Below are positions 54,001-64,000 of a stretch of 64,000 bases of DNA, piece after piece. The notes beneath the pieces were generated by a model. It ran no database searches. It worked only from the letters and a program-made list of their open reading frames with translations, and was not told the origin of the DNA. The stretch's first letter is position 1; each line of letters begins with the position of its first letter. The DNA comes from Amaranthus tricolor. Taxonomy: Eukaryota; Streptophyta; Magnoliopsida; Caryophyllales; Amaranthaceae. The translations under genes and the position numbers were made by a program. The stretch lies in contig NC_080055.1 of the NCBI RefSeq assembly GCF_026212465.1, positions 23,371,305 through 23,435,304 on the forward strand, read 5' to 3'.

Positions 54001-55342
54001 AATATAAAAGTATAAAACCTAAATTATTAATGGTTTTTTTTTCCACTCACTATTGATGATATTTTGAATTTTGTACTTGCTAAACATGCCATTAAAACAC
54101 GAGTCATTTTAATGATGAAAACTTTAAGTCAACCATCATAATAAATTAAATAGGATGTATGTTTATAAAAATATAATATTAGTTTAAAAGTATTGACGTT
54201 TATTTTAAAATAACTATATTGTGTTAAAATACATATTTAAAAGTCATTAACTATTTTATATATATAGTTCATTGTAAAAAGTTATTCTTAATTAGTCAAA
54301 AAGGAATTAACTCAATTTTATGTTAGAATAATCAACATTTTAAATTACATGATTATATAATTGCCTTTTTACATTTTGTTGACCTAAACATGACATTAAT
54401 TCGTTATATATTCAAGATAAAAAGTGATTATATATACGTGTATATATAGTCTGATTCGATATCTACTCGATCCACAATTAATTTGTACATACATCAATCT
54501 GCCTCAAAAACGACAAAACATAATATCTACAATTCTAAACAACACACAAATCGTCCCAACATGAAATTAAACCATTTATAATAAACTATCTTAAAATTAA
54601 CCCATTACATTATTTTTTGTACCTCCCTTTGATATATCGGTAACCTAAACCCAAAAACTCAAGTCAAAATAATCAACAATTGACCTAGAGTATATATGAT
54701 TGCCTTTAGACCCCAAAACATATCAATATTGAGGAAAACATAAGCCTAGAAAAATATAATTTTGGTTGTTATATTTTAGATATTTTAAACACTTGTAAAA
54801 TTATTTGGAAAAGAAATTTCTTTTTAATTAGAAATCCATTTTTTCATAAAAAATTCTTAAATAAAAATATATCATACCTGAAAAAGTTTCTTACAAACAT
54901 CAAAGGCAGCCTTATCCTGAGGCTTGTCAAACTTGAATTTGTGGGTCATATTTATGGCCTTAAAAACCTCATCCATAGCAGCAGAGATAGTGGCCTTAAT
55001 AATAGCTCTAGGATCAATTGAAGGTTTTGAAACATCCGTACGTACAACTTTTGTTAACGTATCTTCACATTTTTTCTTATAATCCGTAGGTTCACATATT
55101 ATTTCTATTATTTTACTCGAAGTTTTTACGTGTTCTTTTTTAGAAGATGGAGGAAAAACATTATTATTTTTATCGCTTTTAATTTGTTTATCGGTAAAAT
55201 ATAAGAATGAAAAAACTCCAATAGCAATACATAGGAGAGAAATAAATGTACATAAAACCGCTAGCAATATTTTTTTCTTGTACTTTTGTGCTCGTTCTTC
55301 TCTTCTACGTTTTGATAGTTGGCTAAATTCTTCAAATGCCAT
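51048..55342 (-). CDS. Pectin methylesterase, type I (PMEI pro-region plus catalytic domain)
   Basis: Four minus-strand exons: 55342-54878, 53374-52935, 52145-51985 and 51745-51048, giving 587 residues. A basic N-terminus is followed by a membrane segment (about 25-49), then an inhibitor-like pro-domain (about 77-235, with Cys83, Cys92, Cys196) and a linker with KRNLL (240-244) where the RRLL-type subtilase processing site is expected. The catalytic domain starts near TVAKDGSGNYTS (276). Active-site positions are all present: Gln379, Gln401, Asp402 (QDTLY), Asp423 (GTIDFIFG), Arg491 and Trp493 (GRPW). The enzyme removes methyl esters from homogalacturonan in the cell wall after cleavage of the pro-region. 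Asp428 replaces the usual Asn in FGNA. The start is at MAFEEFSQLS; an upstream in-frame ATG (55486) would add 48 residues unlike the family. Confidence 0.94.
52520..52865. repeat. Tandem copies of a dispersed repeat in PME intron 2
   Basis: At least two adjacent units share TTTGATACCATTTTATGAAA or TCTGATACCATGTTAAGATA, then ACTAACTCAAC, a TTAAGTTRATG-like block and GATATGTTATATACYCTAAC. Related copies lie at about 51800-51890 (PME intron 3), 48515-48860 (eIF3k intron 1) and 22810-23036 (SWEET intron 5). Confidence 0.7.
53375..54877. other. PME intron 1
   Basis: This 1.5-kb intron contains a direct repeat: a segment with GGAGGATTAGCCCTACCAAA and CACAATCCACTATTTTATGA occurs at about 53651-53740 and again at about 53756-53840. 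The remainder is AT-rich with no exon-like frame. Confidence 0.6.
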
Positions 55343-56665
55343 GGCTCGAATAAAATCAAAGAAAATAATTAATTTATGGAGAAATAAAAAAAAAATGGGA
55401 GGAGAGGTAAAGAGGAAGAGAGGAGGTTTTTTATTTTTTATTTTTATTTTTTTGTTTGCCTCTCTTAATTCTTTTCCTCCTTCCAACCTGTTTTCTTTAA
55501 TTGTTTTCTTAAATTGTGATTTTATTTTTAGATTTTTTTTTGTGTCTTCTTTTTTCAGCCTTATTATTTTTTTTTCAGGGAGGAGTTTTAGGCGTTGTCT
55601 TCAAAAAAGATGACTACTTATTATTAGAATACTTTTTGAGAGTTACTAAATAATTAATGAGCTAAGTTATTTAAAGCACTTGTTAGTCATGACAATTCAA
55701 TATTTTTTTTACTATATTTAGAAATCATATATACGGAAAATTTTAAGATTGTTTTTACTAAGGAAAAATGCTAAAAACTTGTGCTACAAAATTAAAAAGA
55801 CGTCCAATTTGCATTATTGGAGCAAATTTTGTATAAGACCATCTCACAATGAAACGAGCTCATATAAACGGTCAAAGTCTGAATTGGTCACTTTAAGATT
55901 ATAATTAATTATTTTTGAAGTTATAAGTGATTACTCCAAAAATATAAAAATTGATTACTTTAAAACTATTAGTGATCACGTTATAAGTAATCACTTGTAG
56001 ACCGTCTAATTACAAAAATTTTGTCCTTGTTTATTTTGATAAATTAATAATGCATTATTATGTATAAATTCTTACTATCAATTGAAGATACATTTACTTT
56101 TTTCCTTATCATAATCTTCAAGACATTTTTGATGATTAATATTTTTTCATGACATCATATTTTTGTTTTGATAGAAATCCAAAGTGTTTTAGAATTATAT
56201 AGTTTCAATGTCTAACACAAATTTAATCTGATACAATAGTGTCCATGAAAAAAAATATGTAATCAAGTCAAAATTTTTAAAATTTGAAAAAAAAAAGAGA
56301 AGATATATATATATATTTTTTCACTAGAGAGTGAGGTAATAGTGTAAAGAAGAGATAGAATGTTTGACAAATTAACTTATTGAGTAATTTTAGCTTATTT
56401 TGATATAAATAGAGGGTTGGATGGTCCCAGCTAATGCTAGTGTTTGGTGAATTAGCTAGTTGAAACAGCTTATTGATACGTATAAGTTGTTTTTGTACAA
56501 GCTGCTTATAGCAGCGAGTTTAAAATTAGCTGGTCAAACCAGTTAATAAATTCAGCTGGTCAAATCAACCATTATAATCGACTATCAATTACCAGGCATT
56601 TGCCAAACACCCTCAAAGAAGTGATGATATGCGAAGTAATAGATGTGATGCTCATTGATAATAAT
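55343..56665. other. PME upstream region
   Basis: T-rich leader and promoter sequence of the minus-strand PME gene. Near 55830-56010 is a sequence with ATAAGACCATCTCACAATGA and an inverted-looking TAGACCGTCTAATTAC, similar in type to the GAGAC/GTCTC MITEs. A hAT-like edge (GGTCAAACCAGTTAATAAAT region) lies near 56530. No gene was seen. Confidence 0.4.
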
Positions 56666-56977
<312 letters not shown>

Positions 56978-57038
56978 CATAACTAATTCTATACTAACCT
57001 TATGTTACACATGGGCTATTTTGGAATCACAAATTCTG

Positions 57039-57279
57039 TTGAGAGATGGTCTCTTTGAGAGACCATCTCTAATTAGGCCAGCTCATTATATATTTTTTAA
57101 AATATTGTAACTAGACATTAAGAATGATTTAAATATACATTTAAAATGTTGAAAGTAGGCATTAAAGATACGATAAGTAAGCATTAAGGATAATATAAGT
57201 AGGGATTAAGAATACGGTAAGTATGCATTAATGTTTAATGGGTTGGTGAGATACGTCTCTCAAAGAGATCGTCTCTCAA
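57039..57279. mobile_element. MITE with GAGAC/GTCTC hairpin ends
   Basis: The left end TTGAGAGATGGTCTCTTTGA is matched by the inverted right end TTGAGAGACGATCTCTTTGA. The left terminus itself folds: AGAGATGGTCTCT and AGAGACCATCTCT are perfect inverted arms around TTG. The interior includes a 22-bp minisatellite. Similar motifs recur near 24175 and 55830. Confidence 0.6.
57155..57233. repeat. 22-bp minisatellite, about 3.6 copies
   Basis: Units at 57155, 57177, 57199 and 57221 (partial) follow the pattern GTARGCATTAAGGATACGRTAA with a few differences. It lies inside the GAGAC-type MITE. Confidence 0.75.
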
Positions 57280-57329
57280 GAGACTAGTTGATTTGGAATA
57301 TGTAGCCCTAGCCCAATAAACCACTATAT

Positions 57330-57690
57330 AATAATCCTAAATTCAGCTCAAGATGGAGCATGAAAATTGCAAATGCACAACTTGTGAAAGACAACATGAA
57401 TTGACTATGACCTTGAGCTTTAGTAAAAATATCGCCAATTAATTATGACTAGGATATAGAAGGATGTATCATATATTGCATTGCACAAGTAATAACAATC
57501 AACCTCATATGCTTAGTTTTTTCATTAAATATCAAATTTTGAGCAAGATCTAAAGCAGATTGATTGTCATAATAATAATTTATAGATTTCAGATGCTCAA
57601 AAGCAAATCCTTCAACTATTTAAGTTCACATGTTTTAGCAGCCATCGAATGACATTCTGCCCTCTTAATAATCTAATCAACCACGTGTGT
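57330..57690 (-). pseudogene. Second copia RNase H remnant
   Basis: Minus-strand translation gives AECHSMAAKTCELK, then in a neighbouring frame YYYDNQSALDLAQNLIFNEK followed by TKHMR, and near 57420 GDIFTKAQGHSQF. These match the copia RNase H blocks AEAEYRAMA, DNQSA, HERTKHI and LFTKAL. It is heavily mutated with stops and has no LTRs nearby. Confidence 0.65.
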
Positions 57691-60600
57691 TATTTATGTA
57701 AATCTAGATGTAGATAAAGAAAATAAAGTAGATATTAGATATAGAAAATTATTATAAATTTAGATATAGAAAATCATCAATAAATAAAAAAAGCGTGTTG
57801 AATTGAAAACAACATATATAATTATTGATATTTTATTTTTTTTAATTTGTCATTATTTTCATTGGTGTTATTTCATCTGCTCTCCTATCTTTCTAACCAC
57901 TTGTGTTATTTTCCTTTGTCGTTTAAGTTAATAAATAAATATAGGAATGTTTATGTATGACTCATTTCAAATACTATTTGTGAAATCTTCAACACACAAT
58001 TTCATTGTGGAACCTCAATCTTATTTAAGAATACTTAATCTAACAAATTTGATATTTTAGACTACTTAATGTGCAATTGTCTAATGGTATACGTAATTTC
58101 ATTTTTTTTTTTTATAATTTTCCTTGACCACTTTATTTTTAAGGTTTAAAATGATGTATTCATGATTTTACATGAATTATCGTAGGTCCATATACCATTT
58201 TAGAATAGTATTACCGTACTCATATATCAATAAAATATTTAATTACATTTTGTTGTTAAAATGTTTTTAAAAAACTTTGATACATCAAAAAAAGTATGTA
58301 ACAATCAATTTTAATCAAACCAAATAAAAAATAAAAGAAAATTACTCATACTTATTAACAACCAAATTGCTACCTTATTAATGAGAAATGTAGATTATTT
58401 AACATTTAATTCTTTAATGATGAAAAAGGTAGAAACTTTATTAATAACATTGTTGGTGTTTTTAGCTTTTCTTTTGTTATGTTAGAGGGGAATATAAAAA
58501 GTTGCTTTTCTAACTTTGAAATCATAATACATGGAGATGTTTTTTCTTGGAACCGTTCCAAATCATCAAACTTAATAGAAACTTCGTCCGAATTATCTCA
58601 ATATTTACGTAATAGTTGGGGGTATGTTAATTAGTACCTCGGACTTAGATCTTCTACTACAATTTAGTCGTTTGTAGGATATGCATACTAGGGATTTTTG
58701 TCTAATAGTTATCTGGAGAGTCTAGCTAGTCCGATGAAAAGAAAATTTGTTCTATTTCATAGATTTAATTGATAATTTCTGGACTTTGAAAGGAAATGTT
58801 TTATTAAATAAAGTGGAAACATATTTGATTTATAAAATCAAAATAAATAAATAAATAGAATAAAACAGTTTTATAATATATTTATAAATTGTAAAAGAAA
58901 ATGATTTATAGGATATAATTAATGTATCCTATCTGCATATCTATTTAGATACAATTAAAAAATAATGCCAGTCATTTTTTTGTGTAAATATAATTATGAT
59001 ATTTTTTTCTGTAAATTTTATATATAATTAGTATTTTGATTATATTGTGAATTAAGTTACTAAGACACTAATTGTTTTCTCGGGATTTATAATTAAAACT
59101 ACAAATTCAAAAGATGTGAACAATTAAATAAATTGAATTATTAAAATTAAGTTATAAATGTATACTCAACATAAACTGACTATGTAGTTTTGTTTTATGA
59201 AACTATCCTGGTAGGGGGACAGTTTTGAAATTGATAAAATCAGTAAAGGATAATAATCAACAAAGTAGTCTCATTTAGTCATATAAAAGAATGTAAATAA
59301 ATAAATCTTTTATTTAAAATTATTTTAGCACTCATTTTGGATGATTGGAGAAAATATTCCACCCTTCGAAATGATGTGAATTCAGAATGTTTGTCGTCTG
59401 TGCCACTGGCGTTATTATTTTGAAATGTTGGTTTTGAACTTACAGGATGACTTTAAGTCAAAAGTAAAAATTTAGATTTGTCCGATTTACAAACGAAACT
59501 CTACGGGATTTTCCATAAAAATTTATATATTTCAAATCGGTTCAAATGATTCTTATAATGTAATTTCTTTATATTTTTCAAAAGATTAATTTAATCAATA
59601 GATATTATAATCAGTAGATAATATAATCAGTAGTAATTGATTATATTATCAACGTAATAGCCTGACATAAGTGTTACACTTTCACATTAGTTTAAATTAA
59701 TCTTATTTAATCAACTGGTTAAAATCTCATTGTTACATATACATTTGATAAATGGTAGAGTTGCATGAAAAGATTCCAGGGGAACAATTTGATCGTTATG
59801 AATTAGGGTAACATGCCTTTGAAAAGTAATTAGGGTTACAGATTGTAATACCCCAACAGCTTATTGTAGACGTTGGATCAGATATTGTTTACATGGTTGC
59901 TGATGGGAATTCATTGAAGAAAATGATTTAGATTTTATATCCTAATAAAAGGCCTATTAAGTTAACCTTCTTAATTATTATTATTATTGTTATGATATTT
60001 TCTTCCATTGATTTTTTTTCATTTCACAACTTTCCAATTTAAATTTTATATTGTTTTGTATTTTAAAATTATTCAACGAGAGTGTGGGCATAATGTCTAG
60101 TGGTGGACAATGGTGAAAGTTGAACAAAATTTTAAGGGGACAATGTTAACAAAAAAAATTGAATTCAATTAAAATATAGTAAATCAATACAACCAAAAAT
60201 TATAATGTTCAAATCAAAATAAATATAAACGCTCTTTCAGTACTTTAAAATCGTCAATAATTTCAATGACACTATATGTCTTCACTATTTGTCTCTCAGT
60301 ATATATCATTACCTATCAGAAAGAAAATTGTCGCTCATTTTGTAACGAAATTTTATATTCATTATTTTCATAATTGATTGTTTTATTGTATGAGTTTTCA
60401 CTTGTTCAAATATTTACTTATTCAAATTAATTATTAGATAAAGATAAGAAAATTCAATTAAAAATATAACAAAAACCTCTTCTTCTTTTTTTTTTTTTTT
60501 TTTTTTCGGTTTTTAGTTGTTCGACATGCTGTAGCCTTTCTTGGTAAAACAAATAAAATTAAATCCTAGCAAGAAACTTGGACTCATCACTCGAACCACA

Positions 60601-60807
60601 TACCTTAATAGCATTTTGTTGAAATATAGTATTTGGCTGAATTTTTCTACAACAAAATAATTAATTTATAAATTCAAGATTTTCACATTAGAGAACCTTC
60701 ACAAGTGGACTGATAGACCATCATAAAACAAGTTGTTCAAATTTAGAGAGCGGTCTCAACTAAGTAAAAATGCACACATGGTACGATTCAATGCAAACAC
60801 ATCCTTC
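57691..60807. other. AT-rich intergenic region
   Basis: No exon-like frame, protein motif or clear transposon end was recognised over 3.1 kb. Base composition is strongly AT-rich with short homopolymers (for example a T-run near 60490). Confidence 0.4.
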
Positions 60808-61822
60808 CTGTGATACACGGACACGCCGTTGAATCTGCGTGTCGCGTGTCGGACACGGACACGCGACGGACACGCGAAAATCCGTGTCCGACACGCTAAA
60901 TGAAGTGTCTAATATTTTAATATATTTCCGGACACGCGGACACGGCAAGGACGCGAAAGGGACACGGCAAGAATCAAGGACACGTTTTTTTTTTAAAAAT
61001 AAATAAATAAAAATTAAAAATTAAAATCAGAACTTCAGCATGTAGTAGTGGGGTAGGCGGGCCGGACTTTTTGGAAACCCGAGGGCTATTCCGGGTAGGT
61101 TTACGGGGTTTTTTTGGGGAAGATCTGGGTTTTTATGGAGTTGTGTAGGTGGGTTTTTTTTGGAGGAAAGTAAAGAAGAAAGGTCAGTGTCTGGAGTGAT
61201 CTTCATTGTTGGAGGAAATGGATAGCTGTAAAATCTGCCATTGAAGTGAAAAAATCACTGAAAGGTTGAAACTTTTTTTTTTTACTCTGTCGTGCTTTCT
61301 CTTCTTCTATTCCCTGCTTCTCCATCTTCACTACAGCAACTATGGCAGATCCTTTGGGACAGAGAAGGGAGAACATGATCCTTTATAGAGGAAGTTCCCC
61401 CGATGACTACGACTATAGGGATTCTTTTCAGTCTGTCTTTGTTTCCAGCAAAAGCTATAGCTCAGCTTAGGCAAAAGCAACTTTTTTGATGTTGTTTTGA
61501 GGAGAGAGAAAGCTGAGAAGGAAATGAGTTAAGCTCTTTCTTCAATGGTGTTATAAATTCACCAATTTTCTATTTTTAATTTTATTTTATTCCCCTTTTC
61601 AAATTAAGATAAAGGGTATTTTATACTATTTTTCTGATCATTTGATATTATTTTAGACTTTATTTACATATATTAAATGAAAGATTGTAAAATTATCTTT
61701 AATTTGATATATTTATTATATTACTATTTTCGTGTCCCCGTGTCCGCCATTTTTAAATTGGCGTTTTCCCGTACCCGTGTCGTGTCCGTGTCCGTGTCCG
61801 TGTCCGTTTTAGTGCAACTTAG
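60808..61822. mobile_element. hAT-like non-autonomous element with GTGTCC arrays
   Basis: CATCCTTC occurs exactly at both edges (60800-60807 and 61823-61830), an 8-bp hAT-type duplication. The element starts CTGTGATACACGGACACG and its inverted right end starts CTAAGTTGCACTAAAACGG. Both subterminal regions are packed with GGACACG/CGTGTCC repeats in opposite orientation (about 60815-60980 and 61730-61805). The middle (61030-61500) is less repetitive and contains a short open frame. Size is 1015 bp. Confidence 0.65.
61342..61470 (+). CDS. 42-residue ORF inside the hAT-like element (possible captured gene fragment)
   Basis: The frame runs from MADPLGQRRENMILYRG to FQSVFVSSKSYSSA and a TAG. Its composition is protein-like (Asp/Tyr/Ser-rich) rather than AT-rich translation, and it sits in the non-repetitive centre of the element. 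It may be part of a host exon picked up by the transposon, or chance. The product is not recognised. Confidence 0.25.
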   Translation: MADPLGQRRENMILYRGSSPDDYDYRDSFQSVFVSSKSYSSA

Positions 61823-61830
61823 CATCCTTC

Positions 61831-63278
61831 ACGCACAGAAATATATACATTTATGAATTCAATTGAGAAAAGTTAAATTATTTGGAGTCTTGGTTTTATT
61901 CTTGTCAGCCTAAAACTAACGTGCAACCTAAAATTAAAAAGTAAAAAATCAGCAAGTGCAATTTCTTAAAAAAACAACATTTACATCTCTTCAAACTCAT
62001 TCAATTTGAAGCAAAAAACTCAGTAAATCAAACTAACCAGCAACATAAACGGTTAAATTTGAAGTAACGCTTTTAAATTGTTATATATTTTATAGATGTA
62101 AAATTTAAAGAGATTATAAGCATCAAATCGAGATTACAAGTCTTTGCAACCTATTACAAATATAGTAATTGAAATTAAATAACTTTAAATAAAACTTACT
62201 ATAAACTGAAGATTCTTTTAAGACAATATTGTTTACAAAAACTTGATATCAAACTAAGGTACAATTTTGTTTTTCTAAAAACGTTATTCCGCCTACTTGG
62301 TGCTTAGGCTTAAAAACTTAAAATACACTTTTGAGATATAAAGATTTGCAATTAATTATAAGCATTATATAATTAATTTTTGTGAAGAATAAGAGTTCTA
62401 ATGAATAAACTTAAAATTAGAAGGAACGGAAGTGATCAACTTTCCTCCCACTTAATAACTTGTAGAGAATAATAACTTGAGAAAAAAATAAAATAATAGC
62501 AGAACTTTCAGCAAAATATTGAATTAATGATCATAAATATGACTATGAAGAGTCAAATACGGGCACCCCAACAAAACAATTGAAGTCATATTATCAATGG
62601 TTATTAGTTAATTCGTTAATAGTTCAATTTTGATTGTGATAGAAAATACATGATGTATTTGTACAAAACCATCATACTCTCATACTTCTCTTTATGTACC
62701 AAGTACAAACATTTTCTACGTACATGATAGATATGAAAGGAGAGGTCAGGGAAACGGATAAGAATTATGAATTGAATGAATGGAGTCTTGTGCTGTTTTG
62801 TCCTTTTTTATATCTTTTCATGATCTCAAAATTTTTGGTTCATACTAATAATGGCCTAGCCTTAAAAAGGTTGGTGATGGTTATATGAATTAATATATTA
62901 ATTTTAATAGTTATCGATTTTAATTTTCTATAATTTCAATCTATAAATCTAAATTTTTCAAATTATTTGGTATATAATCAGGTTATCTTTACTCTTCTTC
63001 ACCCTCTTTTTAAGTTATCTGTATTTCAAGTTTTTATTTTCCTTATTCAATAATACCATGTCTTTACATAAGTCCAAACTCTCTTAAACAATTATCTGTC
63101 ATCTTCTCCTCAATATAATTTGCCACTTGTAAACTGCTTTTATTTCTTCGTTTCAAATACTATCCCTCAAGATATTACTACCAAAAGTAAGACAAGTACA
63201 ACATAACTAACAACATAACATAGCACAAACTACATACAACAATAAACATAGAAATACAACAAACATTCCTAAAATCCC
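61831..63278. other. Upstream region of the P450 gene
   Basis: AT-rich sequence without a recognisable gene. The last 100-200 bp, an A/C-rich stretch ending ATCCC before the ATG at 63279, look like a plant 5' leader. Confidence 0.4.
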
Positions 63279-63462
63279 ATGGATTATCCAAGTATTTTCT
63301 TATGTCTTGTACTAACATGGACACTAACCCATATTCTCATTTCAAAAATAACAAAAACTATCCCATCAAATCAACAAATTAGACTACCACCAGGTCCTCC
63401 CACTCTACCAATCTTAGGTAACCTCTTCAGTCTTAGGAGAAATCCACGCATCTCCTTAACTA
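63279..63462 (+). pseudogene. Cytochrome P450, 5' part of exon 1, interrupted by an LTR element
   Basis: The first 61 codons give a hydrophobic membrane anchor (MDYPSIFLCLVLTWTLTHIL), a hinge, and the proline-rich signature LPPGPPTLPILGNLFSL that begins nearly all plant A-type P450s, then NPRISLT. The reading frame then enters TGTTGAACATTTAG, which starts an LTR-like sequence, and stops at once. The normal protein is about 500 residues, so nearly all of the enzyme is missing or displaced beyond the window. P450s are heme monooxygenases anchored in the ER. The motif spacing is compatible with CYP76-like enzymes, but the piece is too short to assign a family or substrate. Confidence 0.82.
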
Positions 63463-64000
63463 TGTTGAACATTTAGAGTATATAAACCTAGATTTGTATA
63501 TACTACATACTTAGTATAGTGGTGGGACTTAAATAAATATATTATAAGTCCAAATTAAATGCCTCAAACAATTTGATGAATCATTACTTTGATTCATAAG
63601 CTTTGCTTGGTGAAGCATTACTTTGTTTCATAAGCTTTGCTTGGTGAAAAAGCTTTGTTTGGTGAAACACTTTTGTTCCAAAAGGAGGTATTGTTTCATG
63701 CATAGCTCTATAAATAAAGGTTGCATGCCAAAGGACATTCCATCCCATCTCCATATCATTTCTTATTTCTCCCTTAAGAATACTCCCATTCTTGTTCTTC
63801 CTTTCATGAGATAATATTGAGAGAGTAATTAACTCTTAATATCATCAAAGTTCTTAATTCACTACAACACTTGTATTTACTATTGCAATTTCCTTGTGCT
63901 AGGATTTTGTTGTGTAGATTGTATCTCATTGTGAATTTCATTTATCATCCCAAGCACCTTCGTGGGAGAAATATGACAATAGGAAAGTACATGAACGCCT
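63463..64000 (+). mobile_element. LTR of a retrotransposon (probably copia), running off the window
   Basis: It starts TGTTGAACATTTAGAG directly inside the P450 coding sequence. A TATA box (CTCTATAAATAAAGG, 63706) is followed by a leader-like region and an AT-rich part. A 34-bp unit is repeated in the U3-like part. The 3' end of the LTR, the primer site and the target duplication (candidate AACTA at 63458-63462) cannot be checked because the window ends. LTR length is therefore uncertain. Confidence 0.7.
63582..63668. repeat. 34-bp tandem repeat in the LTR U3 region
   Basis: CATTACTTTGATTCATAAGC followed by TTTGCTTGGTGAAG occurs at 63582-63615, again at 63616-63649 with two changes, and partially from 63650. 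It lies just upstream of the TATA box. Confidence 0.85.

Noticed and set aside
55343..55486. 48-residue in-frame extension of PME to an upstream ATG
   Set aside because: The extension is unlike PME N-termini, while MAFEEFSQLSKRRREER followed by a membrane segment is typical.
63279..63476. Assignment of the P450 to the CYP76AD betalain group
   Set aside because: Only the anchor and proline hinge remain; these do not distinguish subfamilies.
63623..63814. 63-residue ORF in the last part of the window
   Set aside because: It lies inside the LTR and overlaps its tandem repeats and TATA box.

Overview
The window looks like nuclear DNA of a flowering plant (eudicot). It is AT-rich, its genes are multi-exon with GT-AG introns of up to about 5 kb, and it is full of plant transposon families (MULE, hAT, Stowaway, copia, L1 and RTE LINEs). 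Caryophyllales is a plausible guess from the repeat flavour, but this is an inference. No bacterial-type or organellar features were seen.

Five plant genes can be assembled exon by exon: a GT14 glucuronosyltransferase-like Golgi enzyme (6066-14363, +), a clade II-like SWEET sugar transporter (18396-23781, +), a CCDC12/Cwf18-type spliceosome protein (30506-37068, +), translation initiation factor eIF3 subunit k (45107-49537, -) and a type-I pectin methylesterase with an inhibitor-like pro-region (51048-55342, -). A sixth, a cytochrome P450, is cut in its first exon by an LTR element at 63463 that runs off the window. The genes are functionally unrelated (cell-wall glycans and pectin, sugar transport, splicing, translation). 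They share no operon-like arrangement and are separated by transposon debris.

Layout: 181-4690 is a complete MULE with a perfect 9-bp target duplication, a decayed transposase and an intact antisense GRF zinc-finger gene. 4.7-6 kb is spacer. 6-14.4 kb is GT14. 14.4-18.4 kb holds MITEs. 18.4-23.8 kb is SWEET, with a foldback MITE and a (TA)n tract in intron 5. 25.3-29.7 kb is a copia LTR with a pol remnant abutting a decayed L1 LINE, which carries a 142-bp inverted-dimer insertion. 29.8-30.4 kb is a GC-rich hAT MITE just upstream of the CCDC12-like gene. 38.2-38.9 kb is an RTE LINE tail. 39.1-44.9 kb is a second MULE with a MuDR-type transposase and a plant-mobile-domain gene, with 25-bp palindromic units near both ends. 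45-55.3 kb is eIF3k and PME with a copia remnant between them. 55.3-63.3 kb is intergenic, with a 310-bp (TA)n tract, MITEs and a 1-kb hAT element.

The most notable items are the two MULEs with unusual accessory genes and terminal architecture, the 142-bp inverted dimer with a 5-bp duplication, a SWEET lacking one proline of the proline tetrad, a C-terminal frameshift in eIF3k, and the P450 interrupted by an LTR element.
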